From positions 7,650,680-7,714,679 of the forward strand of contig NC_082703.1 in the NCBI RefSeq assembly GCF_949987515.2: a stretch of 64,000 nt of DNA, in the 5' to 3' direction. Shown here in pieces: positions 34,349 through 46,180 of the stretch. The first letter of the stretch is position 1. Each line of letters begins with the position of its first letter. This DNA is from Delphinus delphis (taxonomy: Eukaryota; Chordata; Mammalia; Artiodactyla; Delphinidae). Under the pieces are notes generated by a model. The model did no database searches. It saw only the letters and a list, made by a program, of their open reading frames with translations, and was not told the DNA's origin. The translations under genes and the position numbers were made by a program.

Positions 34349-36040
34349 GAGAGAGTTCACCTGTAAGGGTAGAAGAAGTCAACAAAGAAATGACCACTTA
34401 AAAGGGGACAAAAGGATTCAGGGGAAAAAAATCTAGCAGTAACCTATACTAAAAGGATTAAAGACAGGAGGAAGGTCAGAGAAAGAATGGGAAAGGAAAA
34501 TAATTGTCAGAAAAACTAGTAAAGTGCCACAGAGATCAATGGGAGAGCAAAAGAAAATAAGTGTGTATTCGTCTTGTGTGTGTTTTTACTTAAAATGCTG
34601 GAAGAAGGGTGATGCGTCCAGGAGGAAGGAGATCTGAGGCCGGGAAGGTGATCAGTAATTTCAAATACCACAGATTAGAGGGAAGTCAATGAGAATCCAC
34701 TAGAACCTACCCAATGTGGTGACTATATTGACATAACTGAAAATAGGTGTTTCAGCTGAAGAGTGGGGACAAGAATCAGATTGCAAAGGATTACAGACTG
34801 ATAAAGTAGTGAGGAAGGAAAATAAAGTGAAGGAGAGGAAGGAGAGATGGTCTCTTTCCCCGTTGGTCAATGAGTTTCTTGGAGGCGGAGACTCTCATCT
34901 AGTACAAGACTTGTGCATAGAGTTCTTGGATAAATATGATTTATAAAATATCCAGCTCTGTAAAGCCTGCAAGCCAACACTGATCACTGCTGTGAAGCTG
35001 AAAACACAAGTGCCTTTGATTGACCTTTTACAAAGCTTGCCCTGGGGACCAGGTGGACCTCTCTTGCTCCAGTGGATGGTCAGTTTTCATATTGAAGCAA
35101 TCAGACTTCAGAGTCAATGGCCTTTCACTTGAAAGCAATTTAATACATTTGAATGATCTAAGAACAGACCTCTATTGGAAGATTATGTGAACGAGAGAGC
35201 ATTTAAACTAATTTTCCTCGACATTTTTCTGTTTTTCCTCTGTGCCACTCTTGAAAGAATATGAAGCTTGTCTCGTTTTTGAACCTCATCCTTCTGAAAG
35301 CTGGTCTATGCTGTCTTTACAATTTTAATTATACCCTGTCTTAATTTGTTCCTTTCTTTTTGTTTCTACTGTGCTATCGCATTCAGAACCTCTTTACCTT
35401 TCACCTCAATTGATTTAATAGCCTTTATGAGGCTAACAGAGTCGATTTTTTAAATCCCAATATACATTATTTTCTTGCTAAAAAGCAAATAAAACAAATA
35501 ATTTCAAAAATTCTTTTAAATTGTTCTCTAGTACCATCTAAAGAACACTTAACCTGATTTTTAAGACTCATTAATCTAGTGCTCATTTTTTATTTTATCA
35601 CCAATCACTTCTCTCTATACTGTTCCCCAACCAAACCAGTGGGTCCCATTTGTACCAGAGTCTTCTGCTCTCTGACTTATTCACATAGTTTTCTCTCCTT
35701 TTCCTTCCTTTTGGGTGTGCCTGAATTTTTTTTTCTTTACATTATGGACAAGGCAATCCATTCCACGGAGTCATTCTTGGTCAACTAGGATTTCCTGTTA
35801 TCATATATGGATGTTCACGGTCCTCTACGCCTTTCTGGTGAGATGCCTCATATTCTGTCTGTGTTATAGTTGTTTGCATATGTCTCAATCTAGTGGGAAC
35901 ACTAGATCTTCACAAAATTCTTAACCTAGTGCCATCCACATTGCAATTACTCAGTAAGTAATGAATGAATGCATAGGTGAGTATAAAGACGCAAGAGTAA
36001 ACTGGAATTAAAAACCAATCTTTGGAAATTTGTTAAGCAG
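34349..36040. other. No gene recognised
   Basis: Single-copy-like DNA. The part around 35600-35960 ends with AGTAAGTAATGAATGAATGC, which weakly recalls an L2 3' tail ('...aataaatatttgttgaatgaatga'). Confidence 0.4.
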
Positions 36041-36058
36041 TCAATTTCTTTCTTTTCT

Positions 36059-36174
36059 TTTTTCTTTGCCACACCACGTGGCTTGTGGGATTTGAGTTCC
36101 CCGACCAGGGATCAAACTCAAGGTCTCGGCAGTGAGAGCGTGAAGTCCTAACCACTGGATCTCCAGGGAATTCC
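36059..36174 (-). mobile_element. CHR-1-like SINE relic
   Basis: In reverse orientation: T-rich tail, GCCACACCACGTGGCTTGTG, GATTTGAGTTCCCCGACCAG, GGATCAAACTC and CACTGGATCTCCAGGGAATT. This is the older CHR-1 type (starts GGGAATTCCCTGG when read in sense). The imperfect duplication CAATTTCT(TT)CTTTTCT lies at about 36042-36058 and 36175-36189. It sits at the edge of an old L1 that continues to the right. Confidence 0.85.
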
Positions 36175-36176
36175 CA

Positions 36177-36545
36177 ATTTCTCTTTTCTCAAATTAAGGT
36201 ATAGGTGATTTACAATATTATATAAGTTTCAAGAGTACAACATAGTGATTCTCAATTTTTAAAGGTTATACTCCATTTACAGTTATAAAATTTTGGCTAT
36301 AGTCCCTCTGCTGTATAGTACATTCTTGCAGCTTATTTTATACATAGTGTTTGTACCTGCCCTACCCCTATCTTGTCCCTCTCCTCTTCTTTCTCTCCAC
36401 TGGTAATCACTAGCTTGTTCTTTAGATCTGTGAGTCTGTTTCTTTTTTTTGTTATATTCACCAGTTTGTTTTATTTTTTAGATTCCACATATAAGTGATA
36501 TTATACAGTATTTGTCTTTGTCTGACTTTGTTTTTTTTTGCTAAG
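36177..36545 (-). mobile_element. L1 3'-region relic
   Basis: Antisense L1 3'-region: AGTTTCAAGAGTACAACATA, CTATAGTCCCTCTGCTGTAT, GTAATCACTAGCTTGTTCTT, GATTCCACATATAAGTGATA and TCTTTGTCTGACTTTG. Non-coding relic, diverged more than the large L1 copies. Confidence 0.75.
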
Positions 36546-36843
36546 CAGTGAAATTCTTTAAAATGTATGGACTTCTAAAGTTGGTTAAATTAGGCAAACA
36601 AAATAACATAGCACATCTTAAATTTTGCATTTAGTATTAGATCCATCTGGATAGCCAAAGTGCCCGCCTCATATATGATGGAATTGATACAGCAAGCAAC
36701 TGTACCAACTAACAAGGATAAAGGGTTGGAAAGTCTGAGGTCAAGCTAATCTTTACCACACAGATTTACGTTTTAAATATTTGCTTCTATGTTCAGATTA
36801 AAAAATTAGCAACCTTAGGTTAGCAGTGTTTCAACAAGCATTC

Positions 36844-37167
36844 TTTCTTTTTTAACTTATTTATTTCATTTATTTATTTTTTGGCTCCATTGGGTCTTTG
36901 TTGTCACACGCAGGCTTTCTCTAGTTGCGGCGAGCAGGAGCTACACTTCGTTGCGGTGCACGGGCTTCTCATTGCGGTGGCTTCTCTTGTAGTAGAGCAC
37001 AGGCTCTAGGTGCACGGGCCTCAGTAGTTGTGGCACACGGGCTCAGGAGTTGTGGCTCATGGGCTTAGTTGCTCTGCAGTATGTGGGATCTTCCTGGACC
37101 AGGGCTCGAACCTGTGTTCCCTGCATTGGCAGGTGGATTCTTAGCCACTGCGCCACCAGGGAAGCCC
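36844..37167 (-). mobile_element. Long CHR-2 SINE (two-module middle), 13-bp TSD
   Basis: Reverse orientation: TTTATTTATTTTTTGGCTCC at the tail end and GCCACTGCGCCACCAGGGAA at the head. The middle (37002-37056) contains two copies of the 'GCCACAACTACTGAGCCC' module, against three at 61358 and one in short copies. Duplications TCAACAAGCATTC (36831-36843) and TCAACAGGCATTC (37168-37180) differ at one base. More diverged than the short copies, so older. Confidence 0.93.
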
Positions 37168-37194
37168 TCAACAGGCATTCCTAAAGCACATTTT

Positions 37195-37388
37195 TATAAG
37201 TCCATAGAGGGAAGCAGCTGCATAGCACAGGGAGATCAGCTTGGTGCTTTGTGACCACCTAGAGGGGTGGGATAGGGAGGATGGGAGGGAGATGCAAGAG
37301 GGAGGATATATGGGGATATATGTATATGTAGAGCTGATTCACTTTGTTATAAAGCAGAAACTAACACACCATTGTAAAGCAAAAAAAC
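37195..37388 (+). mobile_element. L1 3'-end fragment
   Basis: Sense L1 3'UTR: GGGAAGCAGCTGCATAGCAC, AGGGAGATCAGCTTGGTGCT, GGGATAGGGAGGATGGGAGG, ATATATGTATATGTAGAGCT, ACTAACACACCATTG and a short A-run. It matches the 3'UTR of the L1 at 12716-14695 and lies 27 bases right of the SINE. No clear TSD found. Confidence 0.85.
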
Positions 37389-38790
37389 CAGTTTCAACAA
37401 ATACCTGCATTTCTTCTTAATATATTTTTCTCTGTAAAATACCTAAATATATTCACCCACTACGCCCTTAAAAATGTTAGAAACGGGACTTGGAGTAGAA
37501 TGCAGAATGGAGCCAGCCTGGATTAGGACCAGGTCAATCAATTAGTTGAAACATGATGTTAATGAGGTCAGAGTTATATATTCAATCCCCACATTGACCG
37601 GTTAGCTGGACTGCATTTAAGTTCCAAAGTCTAAACTTCAGTCCCCAATCAAAGGAGAGGATGAAGCTGCATCAGCACAAATGTATCCTCATTCTTGGAA
37701 AATAAAGCAAAATACTTCTCTTATGTAAAGAGATTCAGAATAGCCATCCAGTTATAAAAACACAGTTCATTAAACTTGGAGCAGGTTTGAAGATGGAAGA
37801 TTGGAGGAATCTTGGAGAAAAAAAAAAAAAGAATTTTCTACAGAGGAACAGTGAGCAAGATAGCTGTGTCCCAAAAGGAAGCTTGGAAGTTGACGAATTG
37901 GGTTGGGATGGCTCAAAGTAGTTTAAAAGAAATAGAAAAATATTTTAAGGGAGATGTAGTATGAAAAGCTAGAGGAGAATTTTGTAAATCTTGTTCTGAC
38001 CCCTTTCTCAATTTAAGGTATCATTGCATGCTTGTCATAGTAACTTATTGCATTTTTTGAAGGGGTAATAGGAATGGGAACTTTATCAAAGGGTTTACTC
38101 TCAAGATAGTTATGCTACTGAAAAACAATTGAGTGCAAAACACCATTACTTGCAGGATGCATTGAAGCACACACTTCATTTTTTTCCCCTTTTTTAATTT
38201 ACCAAGCGTTTTCTCCCCAAGGCAGATGATGTGGGTTGCAGTTAAAAGTAAACAATTAGAGGTTGGGAGCTAGACAAGCAGTCAGAAAATGTTACTGGAA
38301 TTTGAACTTTTCCCAAGCAAGTAACCACACCTGTCTATAAAACTGCTTTAAGTGAGGGGGAAAAAAAGGACATTGATTGAGGCAAAGAAATCCACTGTGA
38401 AATGTTCAAGTCTCCTTGGTGTGCAGCACCTTTCAAAGTAACTAATGCTTCCAAATAATTTTATCCTGGTGTGTATCCACTTCCTGTCTCTCCCTGCACC
38501 ATATACGTTTATAATGACATATTGATTTCTAGTCCAGCTTGAAATGGAATAGAAGGCACCCCTCCACTGAAGAGGGGGGACGTTTCTCCTGAGTCAGCTC
38601 ACCCTGTGCACATTCTCAATGCACCACCTGTCCACTGGGTGATTGGTTCTTGGACCACATGGAGGAATGAGGTTGAGGAAGAGGGGCTGGGGGAGGGACC
38701 AGAAAGAAGTAGGACCTTTCTCATTTCAGAGGTGAATTGAGTTCCATGCCTGGGTCAGTAGTTGTCTATCAAATTCTGTCCAAATCCTTT
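37389..38790. other. No gene or clear repeat recognised
   Basis: Single-copy-like DNA; only short chance frames. Confidence 0.45.
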
Positions 38791-38802
38791 CCAAAGTCAC
38801 AC

Positions 38803-39016
38803 TTTTTTTTTTTTTTTTTTTTTTTGCGGTACGCGGGCCTCTCACTGTTGCGGCCTCTCCCGTTGCGGAGCACAGGCTCCGGACGCGCAGGCTCAGTGGC
38901 CATGGCTCACGGGTCTAGCCGCTCCACAGCATGTGGGATCTTCCCGGACCGGGGCACGAACCCGTGTCCCCTGCATCGGCAGGCGGACCCTCAACCACTG
39001 CGCCACCAGGGAAGCC
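38803..39016 (-). mobile_element. Short CHR-2 (central-deletion) cetacean SINE with 12-bp TSD
   Basis: A 24-base T-run, then TGCGGTACGCGGGCCTCTCA and ending CTGCGCCACCAGGGAAGC. The duplication CCAAAGTCACAC at 38791-38802 and 39017-39028 is perfect. The very long uninterrupted tail and low divergence suggest a recent insertion. The 142- and 129-codon frames across it are not genes. Confidence 0.95.
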
Positions 39017-39589
39017 CCAAAGTCACACACTTTAAATCTAACAGCCTTAACAACTCAGGATACACGTTTCAAACCACAGAGCTCTGCTCATCGGCCTGTC
39101 TCTGCATTGCCAGCCACTGCCAGAATGATTATCCTGTTGGTATTCAAGTAGTAGCTCAAGAATAAGATACTGCCCAAACAGAAGACCTCAGAGAGTTTCC
39201 ATTCTAATTTCAGAAAACCTCCTCAATTCTGAAGAATTGGTGGTGAATAAATTACACAGTAAAATATGGTAGCAACAAATCACATAAAATTTCACAGAAA
39301 ATATTAGGCATACAGAGGTCAAAATAAAATGCATACAAAAAGCCAAAATTATGGATGTTTTAAAAGCAAATACAGTTTTATTACTTTCAGCTGCATACAG
39401 TAACTTTGCTAGGAGAGTGTTTTCAATTAGAAGGATGACTGGTTCCCCTATAATAAACAGATGAGATGCATTTGTTCTAATAACCTTCAGTTTTCACAGA
39501 AATAAAATGACATGTCTTTAAAAATGCATTTTGATATGAAGTAAAGTAAAGAACTAAGATTCATGTAGTTATTACTAAATGTTGTGACC

Positions 39590-39740
39590 TGTATTTGACG
39601 TTTTACATATATTACCTCCTTTAGTTTAACTTAATTCCAAAGAGTATTTAATATCTCCTTTTTACAGATGAGAAAAATGAGATTTGGGAAGGGTAAGTAA
39701 GATGTCCAAGTTTCTACAACTAGTAAGTGATAGAAATCAA
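39590..39740 (+). repeat. MIR SINE relic
   Basis: TATTACCTCCTTTAGTTTAA, ATCTCCTTTTTACAGATGAG, AAAAATGAGATTTGGGAAGG, AAGTAAGATGTCCAAGTTTC and ACAACTAGTAAGTGATAGAA follow the MIR core in order. Confidence 0.68.
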
Positions 39741-42700
39741 ATTTGAATTCAGTTTTGAGCTGCTAAGTCCCAAGGAGCAGATTAAGTGTGCCAAAGAATG
39801 TATTTGTTTGTTATTAAAATACATCAAAGAAGATGTGACCAAAAATAAAGACTGGCTTAGCAGATAAGTGAAATTATACAGTTCATTTTACATGTACAGA
39901 TAATGTACATAAATGTTTTATAGAAGTAATTTGTAAAGTCTTAAACTTATTCCGCTAATGCCACCAATCTTTAAACATCTTAAAAATATACTTACAATTC
40001 CTCTCTGGAATTTCCTTTAGAGCCAGTATGAAATTAATATATGACATATTTACTGAGCATCTTCTAAGTCTCAGTCACTAAGTTGGGGGGAAACAAAAAT
40101 ATATGAAAAATGCCATAATGCAATTCATGCTCCCTAGTAATTTCAAATCTAATTGGGTCAATGGAATATTTATCTGGTTTTATCTACTGCATCCTGGCTA
40201 AAACAATGGATCTTATTACCTCACAGTAAGCCCGGGCCAAAAGTGGATTGAACTCCTACCTTAGTTATCAAATTTAGATTTCATCCTTTCAGGATAACTT
40301 TATTTAGAAACGAGCAAAATCATTCAGAACTATCATACCTGAGAATTTTCAAAACACCTTGTCATAAGCTCTGCTGAAAATTTAAAAATAGGAGTCAGAA
40401 ATATGTGGCTATCCAATAACATTTGAATAAATGACCAGAGTTCCTAGGTGACATCTGGGAAAGAGATGCAGGCCTTTGCCAGACCTCACAGGACATATAG
40501 CCCTTACTCTGAAATATAAAATCTTCCAATCACTGGAGGGTAAACTAGTGCGAGTTTATTGTTGATAGTTTATTAAGTAAAATTATTTTTCCTCAGGGCC
40601 GGCCTCACTTTTCTTATAAGCATAGGGAGAGAAAATTTCTTTAGTCCAGAGACCTTTCACATAGGCCTTTAGGCACTGTATTATCCAGGGCCTTTTAAGC
40701 AATTGTCTGCTAAATATTTCCTTTTGCTTTAGTTAATCCAATTCAGTGAATGCATGTATGCTTATGGGTAAAAAATAAAAAAAGGAACATTTAGTAATTA
40801 TCTGGTTGCTTGTTGAGGCAGAAATCCATGGCGAATAATTCAATAATTCGGGCACAAGGGTAGAGTTTGGGGCCTGACTATTCAATTGGGCTATCAGAAG
40901 CTATGTATAAGCACAAGATTATCTCTTTGTTGAGTGCTGTAAATCAGTGGCAAAACGAAGAGTTCCTAGGTATAGTGTAGATGAAAAGAAGGACACAAAA
41001 AGCAATTCTGCTTCTGCGTTTTTCCTCTCAAGGCTTTAAAATTTCTGATTGTTAATCTGTTGTGGGACGTTTCTATCTGTGCTTCTTGCCAGTTACCTTG
41101 CGAGCAGGTATTTTGGGAGAATTGCTCTTTCTAAATCTAACCTTTCAGTAGATAAATAAATATTCTAGAGTCTGAGAAATCAACAAAAACAAAAAAACAC
41201 TTTGTTTCCCACTAGTCACTAGAAAACAAATATCAATAGTGTATTATAGGATGGAAATGGTTCAGGCAGCCACTGTGTGACTTCCAACCACCCACAAACA
41301 CTAAGTAAGCCCAGGGCAAGGAGAGAAAGTAACATTTTACTGCTGATTTCCGTGGTGCATTGCTGTAAAGATTTGCAGATAAGAGTTCAAAAGAGCCAAG
41401 CTCATTCCTGGGCCTAGAGTTCAAGGAAAAAAAGCCTGAGGTGGGGCAGGAAGAAGAGTTGGAAAAATAATGTAATAAATGCTTCTACCTCTCCGGCGAT
41501 TAACTCAGACAAGAACTAAACCAAATATAAATGAAATCCTACTGGTGTCTTTCCTCATCTTCTATACCCACCCCTCCTTCATTATTAAGTTCTGAGCAGC
41601 ATGCTTCCCCCGCTTCCTCCTTCTCTCCTTTACCCAAGTCCTTCACCCTCACAGCCTCCTTAGGGATTTCGAAGCCACAGGCGTGGGCACTAAGCAGACT
41701 GCTTAAGGGCTCACCTTGGCTCTCTCTCGGCAGCCTGCTGGCAGAGAGAAGGGATGCTGTTCTCAGAGGCCTAACTGGTGAGGAGCAGGAGCACCCCCAG
41801 AGGGGAGGACAGGCAATGAGACATGTGATGTGCGCCTTACTGTGCTCCACATAAAGACACCTCCTTGTTTCTGTAGAGCCATGGATTTGTAGTAATCTGA
41901 CCATTTTTATAAGATCTCTATAGTAATTCTAATAATTTTTTTAAAAATTAATCATGATTCCAAACTGGTTAATTACCCCTGATGAGTTTAATTAATTCAC
42001 ACACACACGCCAGAATAAGGCATAGAATCTGTCTCTTCATGATTGTTAATGAATCTGAATATCGTTCAAGTAGCACCTGCTATTCAGGTGAATCAAAAAT
42101 AGTAGGGAATTTTTTGAGGGTAAAGTCTTCTTGAAATTTTGAAATTTTTACTTGTTATATTGTGTGATGTTCACGTTATCTTCCAAAGTCACATAACCAT
42201 CATCTGAACAACCATGCAGCCAATGCACTGATTTTCCTTTACAATCTTCCAGCTTCTGGTTGAAGTATCCAAAGGGATTGGAAACTTATTGCCTCCGATT
42301 GCATCTTGAGTGTCTCCAAACATCAGAATCTTCTTCCTTCTACTGACATGAAATCTCCCTCCTGTAAGTCCCATCCTTTGGTCCCATATTACCCTTTGTC
42401 ATCACGTAGTTTAATTCCTCCACTGGGGAAAATTCTGGTAAATATTACAAATTTTAAAAGGTTACCACTTATTTATATCATTCAGAAGGAGGAGATAGGA
42501 AAAAGCTGCCCACTTGCTGCTTGATGTGTACTTTTTGTGCTTTTATGTTCAGAGTGAGGCCACATGCATGGATCGAGTGTAGGGTTTCCCCAGAAGGGAG
42601 TGCAAATTCAGACTGTCAACTTTCCTGAAATGAATCAGAGCCTGGAAAAAAAGATTTATGACACAAAAGCTAGGGAGAAAACTATTTTCTCTGGCCTTTC

Positions 42701-43010
42701 CCCACTGAGACTAGTCTGCCAGAAATAGAGAAAAGCTTAAATATACTTCTGGGTAGTGAGGATCCCCATGCAAAAACAATCTTCAAGTTGGGCAAGGAGG
42801 TTGCTCTATGGCCACCTAGAGAGGATTGCTTTAGAGACTCAAAGGGGTGGCCTTCTGGGTCCTGAGAACAGACCCATCTAGTAGTCAGCTGAATTTTTTC
42901 TGCATTGAAACTTCATTCTTCTTCAAATGTCCTTTACTGTCTTGGTAAGTATACAATCTAGGCTGAGAGCTGAATTCCCAAGGCCAGTGGATTAAAGGTA
43001 GAAACCTTTA
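39741..43010. other. No gene recognised; possible L2 relic near 40036-40150
   Basis: Single-copy-like DNA. ATATTTACTGAGCATCTTCT at about 40047 and CATGCTCCCTAGTAATTTC near 40126 weakly resemble the L2 3' end. Opposing frames at 41531-41854 (107 codons, plus) and 41904-41539 (121 codons, minus) overlap almost fully and show no family signature. (AC)n at 42000-42008 is minimal. Confidence 0.4.
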
Positions 43011-43014
43011 AAGC

Positions 43015-43220
43015 TGAGGTTCTCAGACAAGGTAAGCCATTCTTGTCCCTCCAGGGGACATGTGGAAATGTGGGAAGACATTTTTATTGTCATAATTGGA
43101 GATGCTACTGGGATTTAGTGGGTGGAGGTCAGTGAGGACGGTAGACAATGCACAGGACAGCTCCCGTTCAAAACAGAGAATTACCTGGCCCCAAATGTCA
43201 ACAGTGCTGAGACTAAGAAA
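43015..43220 (+). mobile_element. hAT-type non-autonomous DNA transposon relic
   Basis: GGTTCTCAGACAAGGTAAGC, CCAGGGGACATGTGGAAATG, GGGAAGACATTTTTATTGTC, ATTTAGTGGGTGGAGGTCAG, ACAATGCACAGGACAGCTCC and TGGCCCCAAATGTCAACAGT match in order a common mammalian hAT MER element ('ccaggggacatttggcaatgtctggagacattttt ...'). Family name not certain. Non-coding; the 97-codon frame over it is incidental. Confidence 0.65.
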
Positions 43221-44053
43221 GCCGCCTCTAAGGTTATGACTGCCACCTCAGACCTGCAGGCGGTGCAGACTGCGGCCATGGGTGAAGGCCAGACTGGCTA
43301 CCTGGAGCCAAGTAAAGTGAGTGGCCAGAGATGGGGCTGGAGCCATAGCAGAAGCACACGTGTAACCTTCCCTGTGGACACAGTGGAGTCTCCTGGAGTG
43401 CAGAGGAAAACTTGAAAGGGAGCTACATACAGGTCCTTTTATCACTCTTGTGACCCTGAGAGAGATTAGGTTCCACCACTTAAGCCTCTCCAAGGAGAAA
43501 AATCTATTCCCAGATCCCACTGAGTCCCACATTACTCCAAAGCAAGCAGCCTTGACTTGAACATCACTGCCTTAGGCCTTGGTCTGCTGCACCTTTTCTT
43601 TTTTTAATTTACTTATTCTTTTTTAAACTTCTTTATTGGAGTATAATTGCTTTACAATGGTGTGTTACATTCTGCTTTAAAACAAAGTGAATCAGCTATA
43701 CATATACATATATCCCCATATCTCCTCCCTCTTGTGTCTCCCTTCCACCCTCCCCATCCCACCCCTCTAGGTGGTCGCAAAGCACAAAGCTGATCTCCCT
43801 GTGCTATGTGGCTGCTTCCCACTAGCTATCTATTTTACACTTGGTAGTGTATATATGTCCATGCCACTCTCTCACTTCGTCCCAGCTTACCATTCCCCCT
43901 CCCCGTGTCCTCAAGTCCATTCTCTACAGCTGCATCTTTATTCCTGTCCTGCCCCTAGGTTCTTCAAAACCAATTTTTTTTAAAATTCCATATATATGTG
44001 TTAGCATATGGTATTTTTCTCTTTCTGACTTACTTCACTCTGTATGACAGTCT

Positions 44054-46180
44054 CTAGGCCATCCACTTCACTACAGATAGCTCAATTTCATTTCTTTTTA
44101 TGGCTGAGTAATATTCCATTGTATATATGTGCCACATCTTCTTTATCCATTCATCTGTCAATGGACATTTAGGTTGCTTCCATGTCCTGGCTATTGTAAA
44201 TAGAGCTGCAATGAACATTGTAGTACATGACTCTTTTTGAATTATGGTTTTCTCAGGGTATATGCCCAGTAGTGGGATTGCTGGGTCATATGGTAGTTCT
44301 ATTTTTAGTTTTGCAAGGAACCTCCATACTGTTCTCCATAGTGGCTGTATCAATTTACATTCCCACCAACAGTGCAAGAGGATTCCCTTTTCTCCACACC
44401 CTCTCCAGCATTTCTTGTTTGTAGATTTTTTGATCATGGCCATTCTGACTGGTGTGAGGTGATACCTCATTGTAGTTTTGATTTGCATTTCTCTAATGAT
44501 TAGTGATGTTGAGCATCCTTTCATGTGTTTGTTGGCAATCTGTATATCTTCTCTGGAGAAATATCTATTTAGATCTTCTGCCCATTTTTGGATTGGCTTT
44601 TTGGTTTTTTTGATATTGAGCTGCCTGTATATTTTGGAGATTAATCCTTTGTCAGTTGCTTCGTTTGCAAATATTTTCTCCCATTCTGAGGGTTGTCTTT
44701 TTGTCTTGTTTATGGTTTCCTTTGCTGTGCAAAAGCATTTAAGTTTCGTTAGGTCCCATTTGTTTATTTTTGCTTTTATTTCCATTTCTCTAGGAGGTGG
44801 GTCGAAAAGGATCTTACTGTGATGTATGTCACAGAGTGTTCTGCCTATGTTTTCCTCTAAGAGTTTTATAGTGTCTGGCCTTACATTTAGGTCTTTAATC
44901 CATTTTGAGTTTATTTTTGTGTATGGTGTTAGGGAATGTTCTAATTTCATTCTTTTACATGCAGCTGTCCAGTTTTCCCAGCTCCACTTATTGAAGAGGC
45001 TGTCTTTTCTCCAATGTATATTCTTGCCTCCTTTATCAAAGATAAGGTGACCATATATGTGTGGGTTTATCTCTGGGCTTTCTATCCTGTTCCATTGATC
45101 TACATTTCTGTTTTTGTGCCAGTACCATATTGCTTGATTACTGTAGCTTTGTAGTATAATCTGGTCAGGGAGCCTGATTCCTCCAGCTCCGTTTTTCTTT
45201 CTCAAGATCACTTTGGCTATTTGGGGTCTTTTGTGTTTCCATACAAATTGTGAAATTTTTTGTTCTAGTTCTGTGAAAAATGCCAGTGGTAGTTTGATAG
45301 GGATTGCATGGAATCTGTAGATTGCTTTGGGTAGGATAGTCATTTTCACAATGTTGATCCTTCCAATCCAAGAACATGGTATATCTCTCCATCTGTTTGT
45401 ATCAACTTTAATTTTTTTTGTCAGTGTCTTATAGTTTTCTGCATACATGTCTGTTGTCTCCTTAGGTGGGTTTATTCCTAGGTATTTTATTCTTTTTGTT
45501 GCAATGGTAAATGGGAGTGTTTGCTTAATTTCTCTTTCATATTTTTCATAATAAATGTATAGGAATTCAAGAGATTTCCGGGCATTAATTTTATATCCTG
45601 CTACTTTACCAAATTCATTGACTACCTCTAATGGTTTTCTGGTAGCATATTTAGGATTCTCTATGTATAGTATCATGTCATCTGCAAACAGTGACAGCTT
45701 TACTTCTTCTTTTCCAATTTGGATTCCTTTTATTTCTTTTTCTTCTCTGATTGCTGTGGCTAAAACTTCCAAAACTATGTTGAATAATAGTGGTGAGAGT
45801 GGGCAACCTTGTCTTGTTCCTGATCTTAGTGGAAATGCTTTCAGTTTTTCACCATTGAGAATGATGTTGGCTGTGGGTTTGTCATATATGGCCTTTATTA
45901 TGTTGAGGTAACTTCCCTCTATGCCTACTTTCTGGAGAGTTTTTATCATAAATGGGTGTTGAATTTTGTCAAAAGCTTTTTCTGCATCTATTGAGATGAT
46001 CATATGGTTTTTATCCTTCAATTTGTTATTATGGTTTATCACATTGATTGATTTGCATATATTGAAGAATCCTTGCATTCCTGGGATAAACCCCACTTGA
46101 TCATGGTGTGTGGTCCCTTTAAGGTGCTGTTGGATTCTGTTTGCTAGTATTTTGTTGAGGATTTTTGCATTTATATTCAT
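44054..46180 (-). pseudogene. L1 ORF2 reverse transcriptase and C-terminal region, 708-codon open stretch
   Basis: The best-preserved coding block in the window. It encodes the polymerase of L1 ORF2p. Residues 63-71 read SIDAEKAFD (first catalytic Asp block), 121-130 read [10 protein letters not shown], and 165-168 read FADD, the catalytic Asp pair. The thumb region follows ([12 protein letters not shown] near 308-319). The C-terminal Cys/His motif CX3CX7HX4C lies at residues 591-608. Residues 340-351 are out of the family frame because of two compensating deletions. The natural C-terminus is lost: a one-base deletion near 44057 turns WMDLE into WMA-stop, removing about 27 residues. Upstream, ORF2 is cut by a stop at 46340-46342 and by the SINE at 47534. 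The native start is at 48010; the Met at 46180 is internal. Confidence 0.95.

Noticed and set aside
38737..39165. 142-codon plus-strand open frame
   Set aside because: It runs through a reverse-orientation SINE and its T-run (poly-Phe), with no motif outside the repeat.
41531..41904. Opposing 107- and 121-codon frames
   Set aside because: They overlap nearly completely on opposite strands, lack any family motif and have no splice or promoter context that I can see.
43122..43532. 97- and 94-codon opposing frames
   Set aside because: The first begins inside the hAT-type relic and neither shows a protein family signature.
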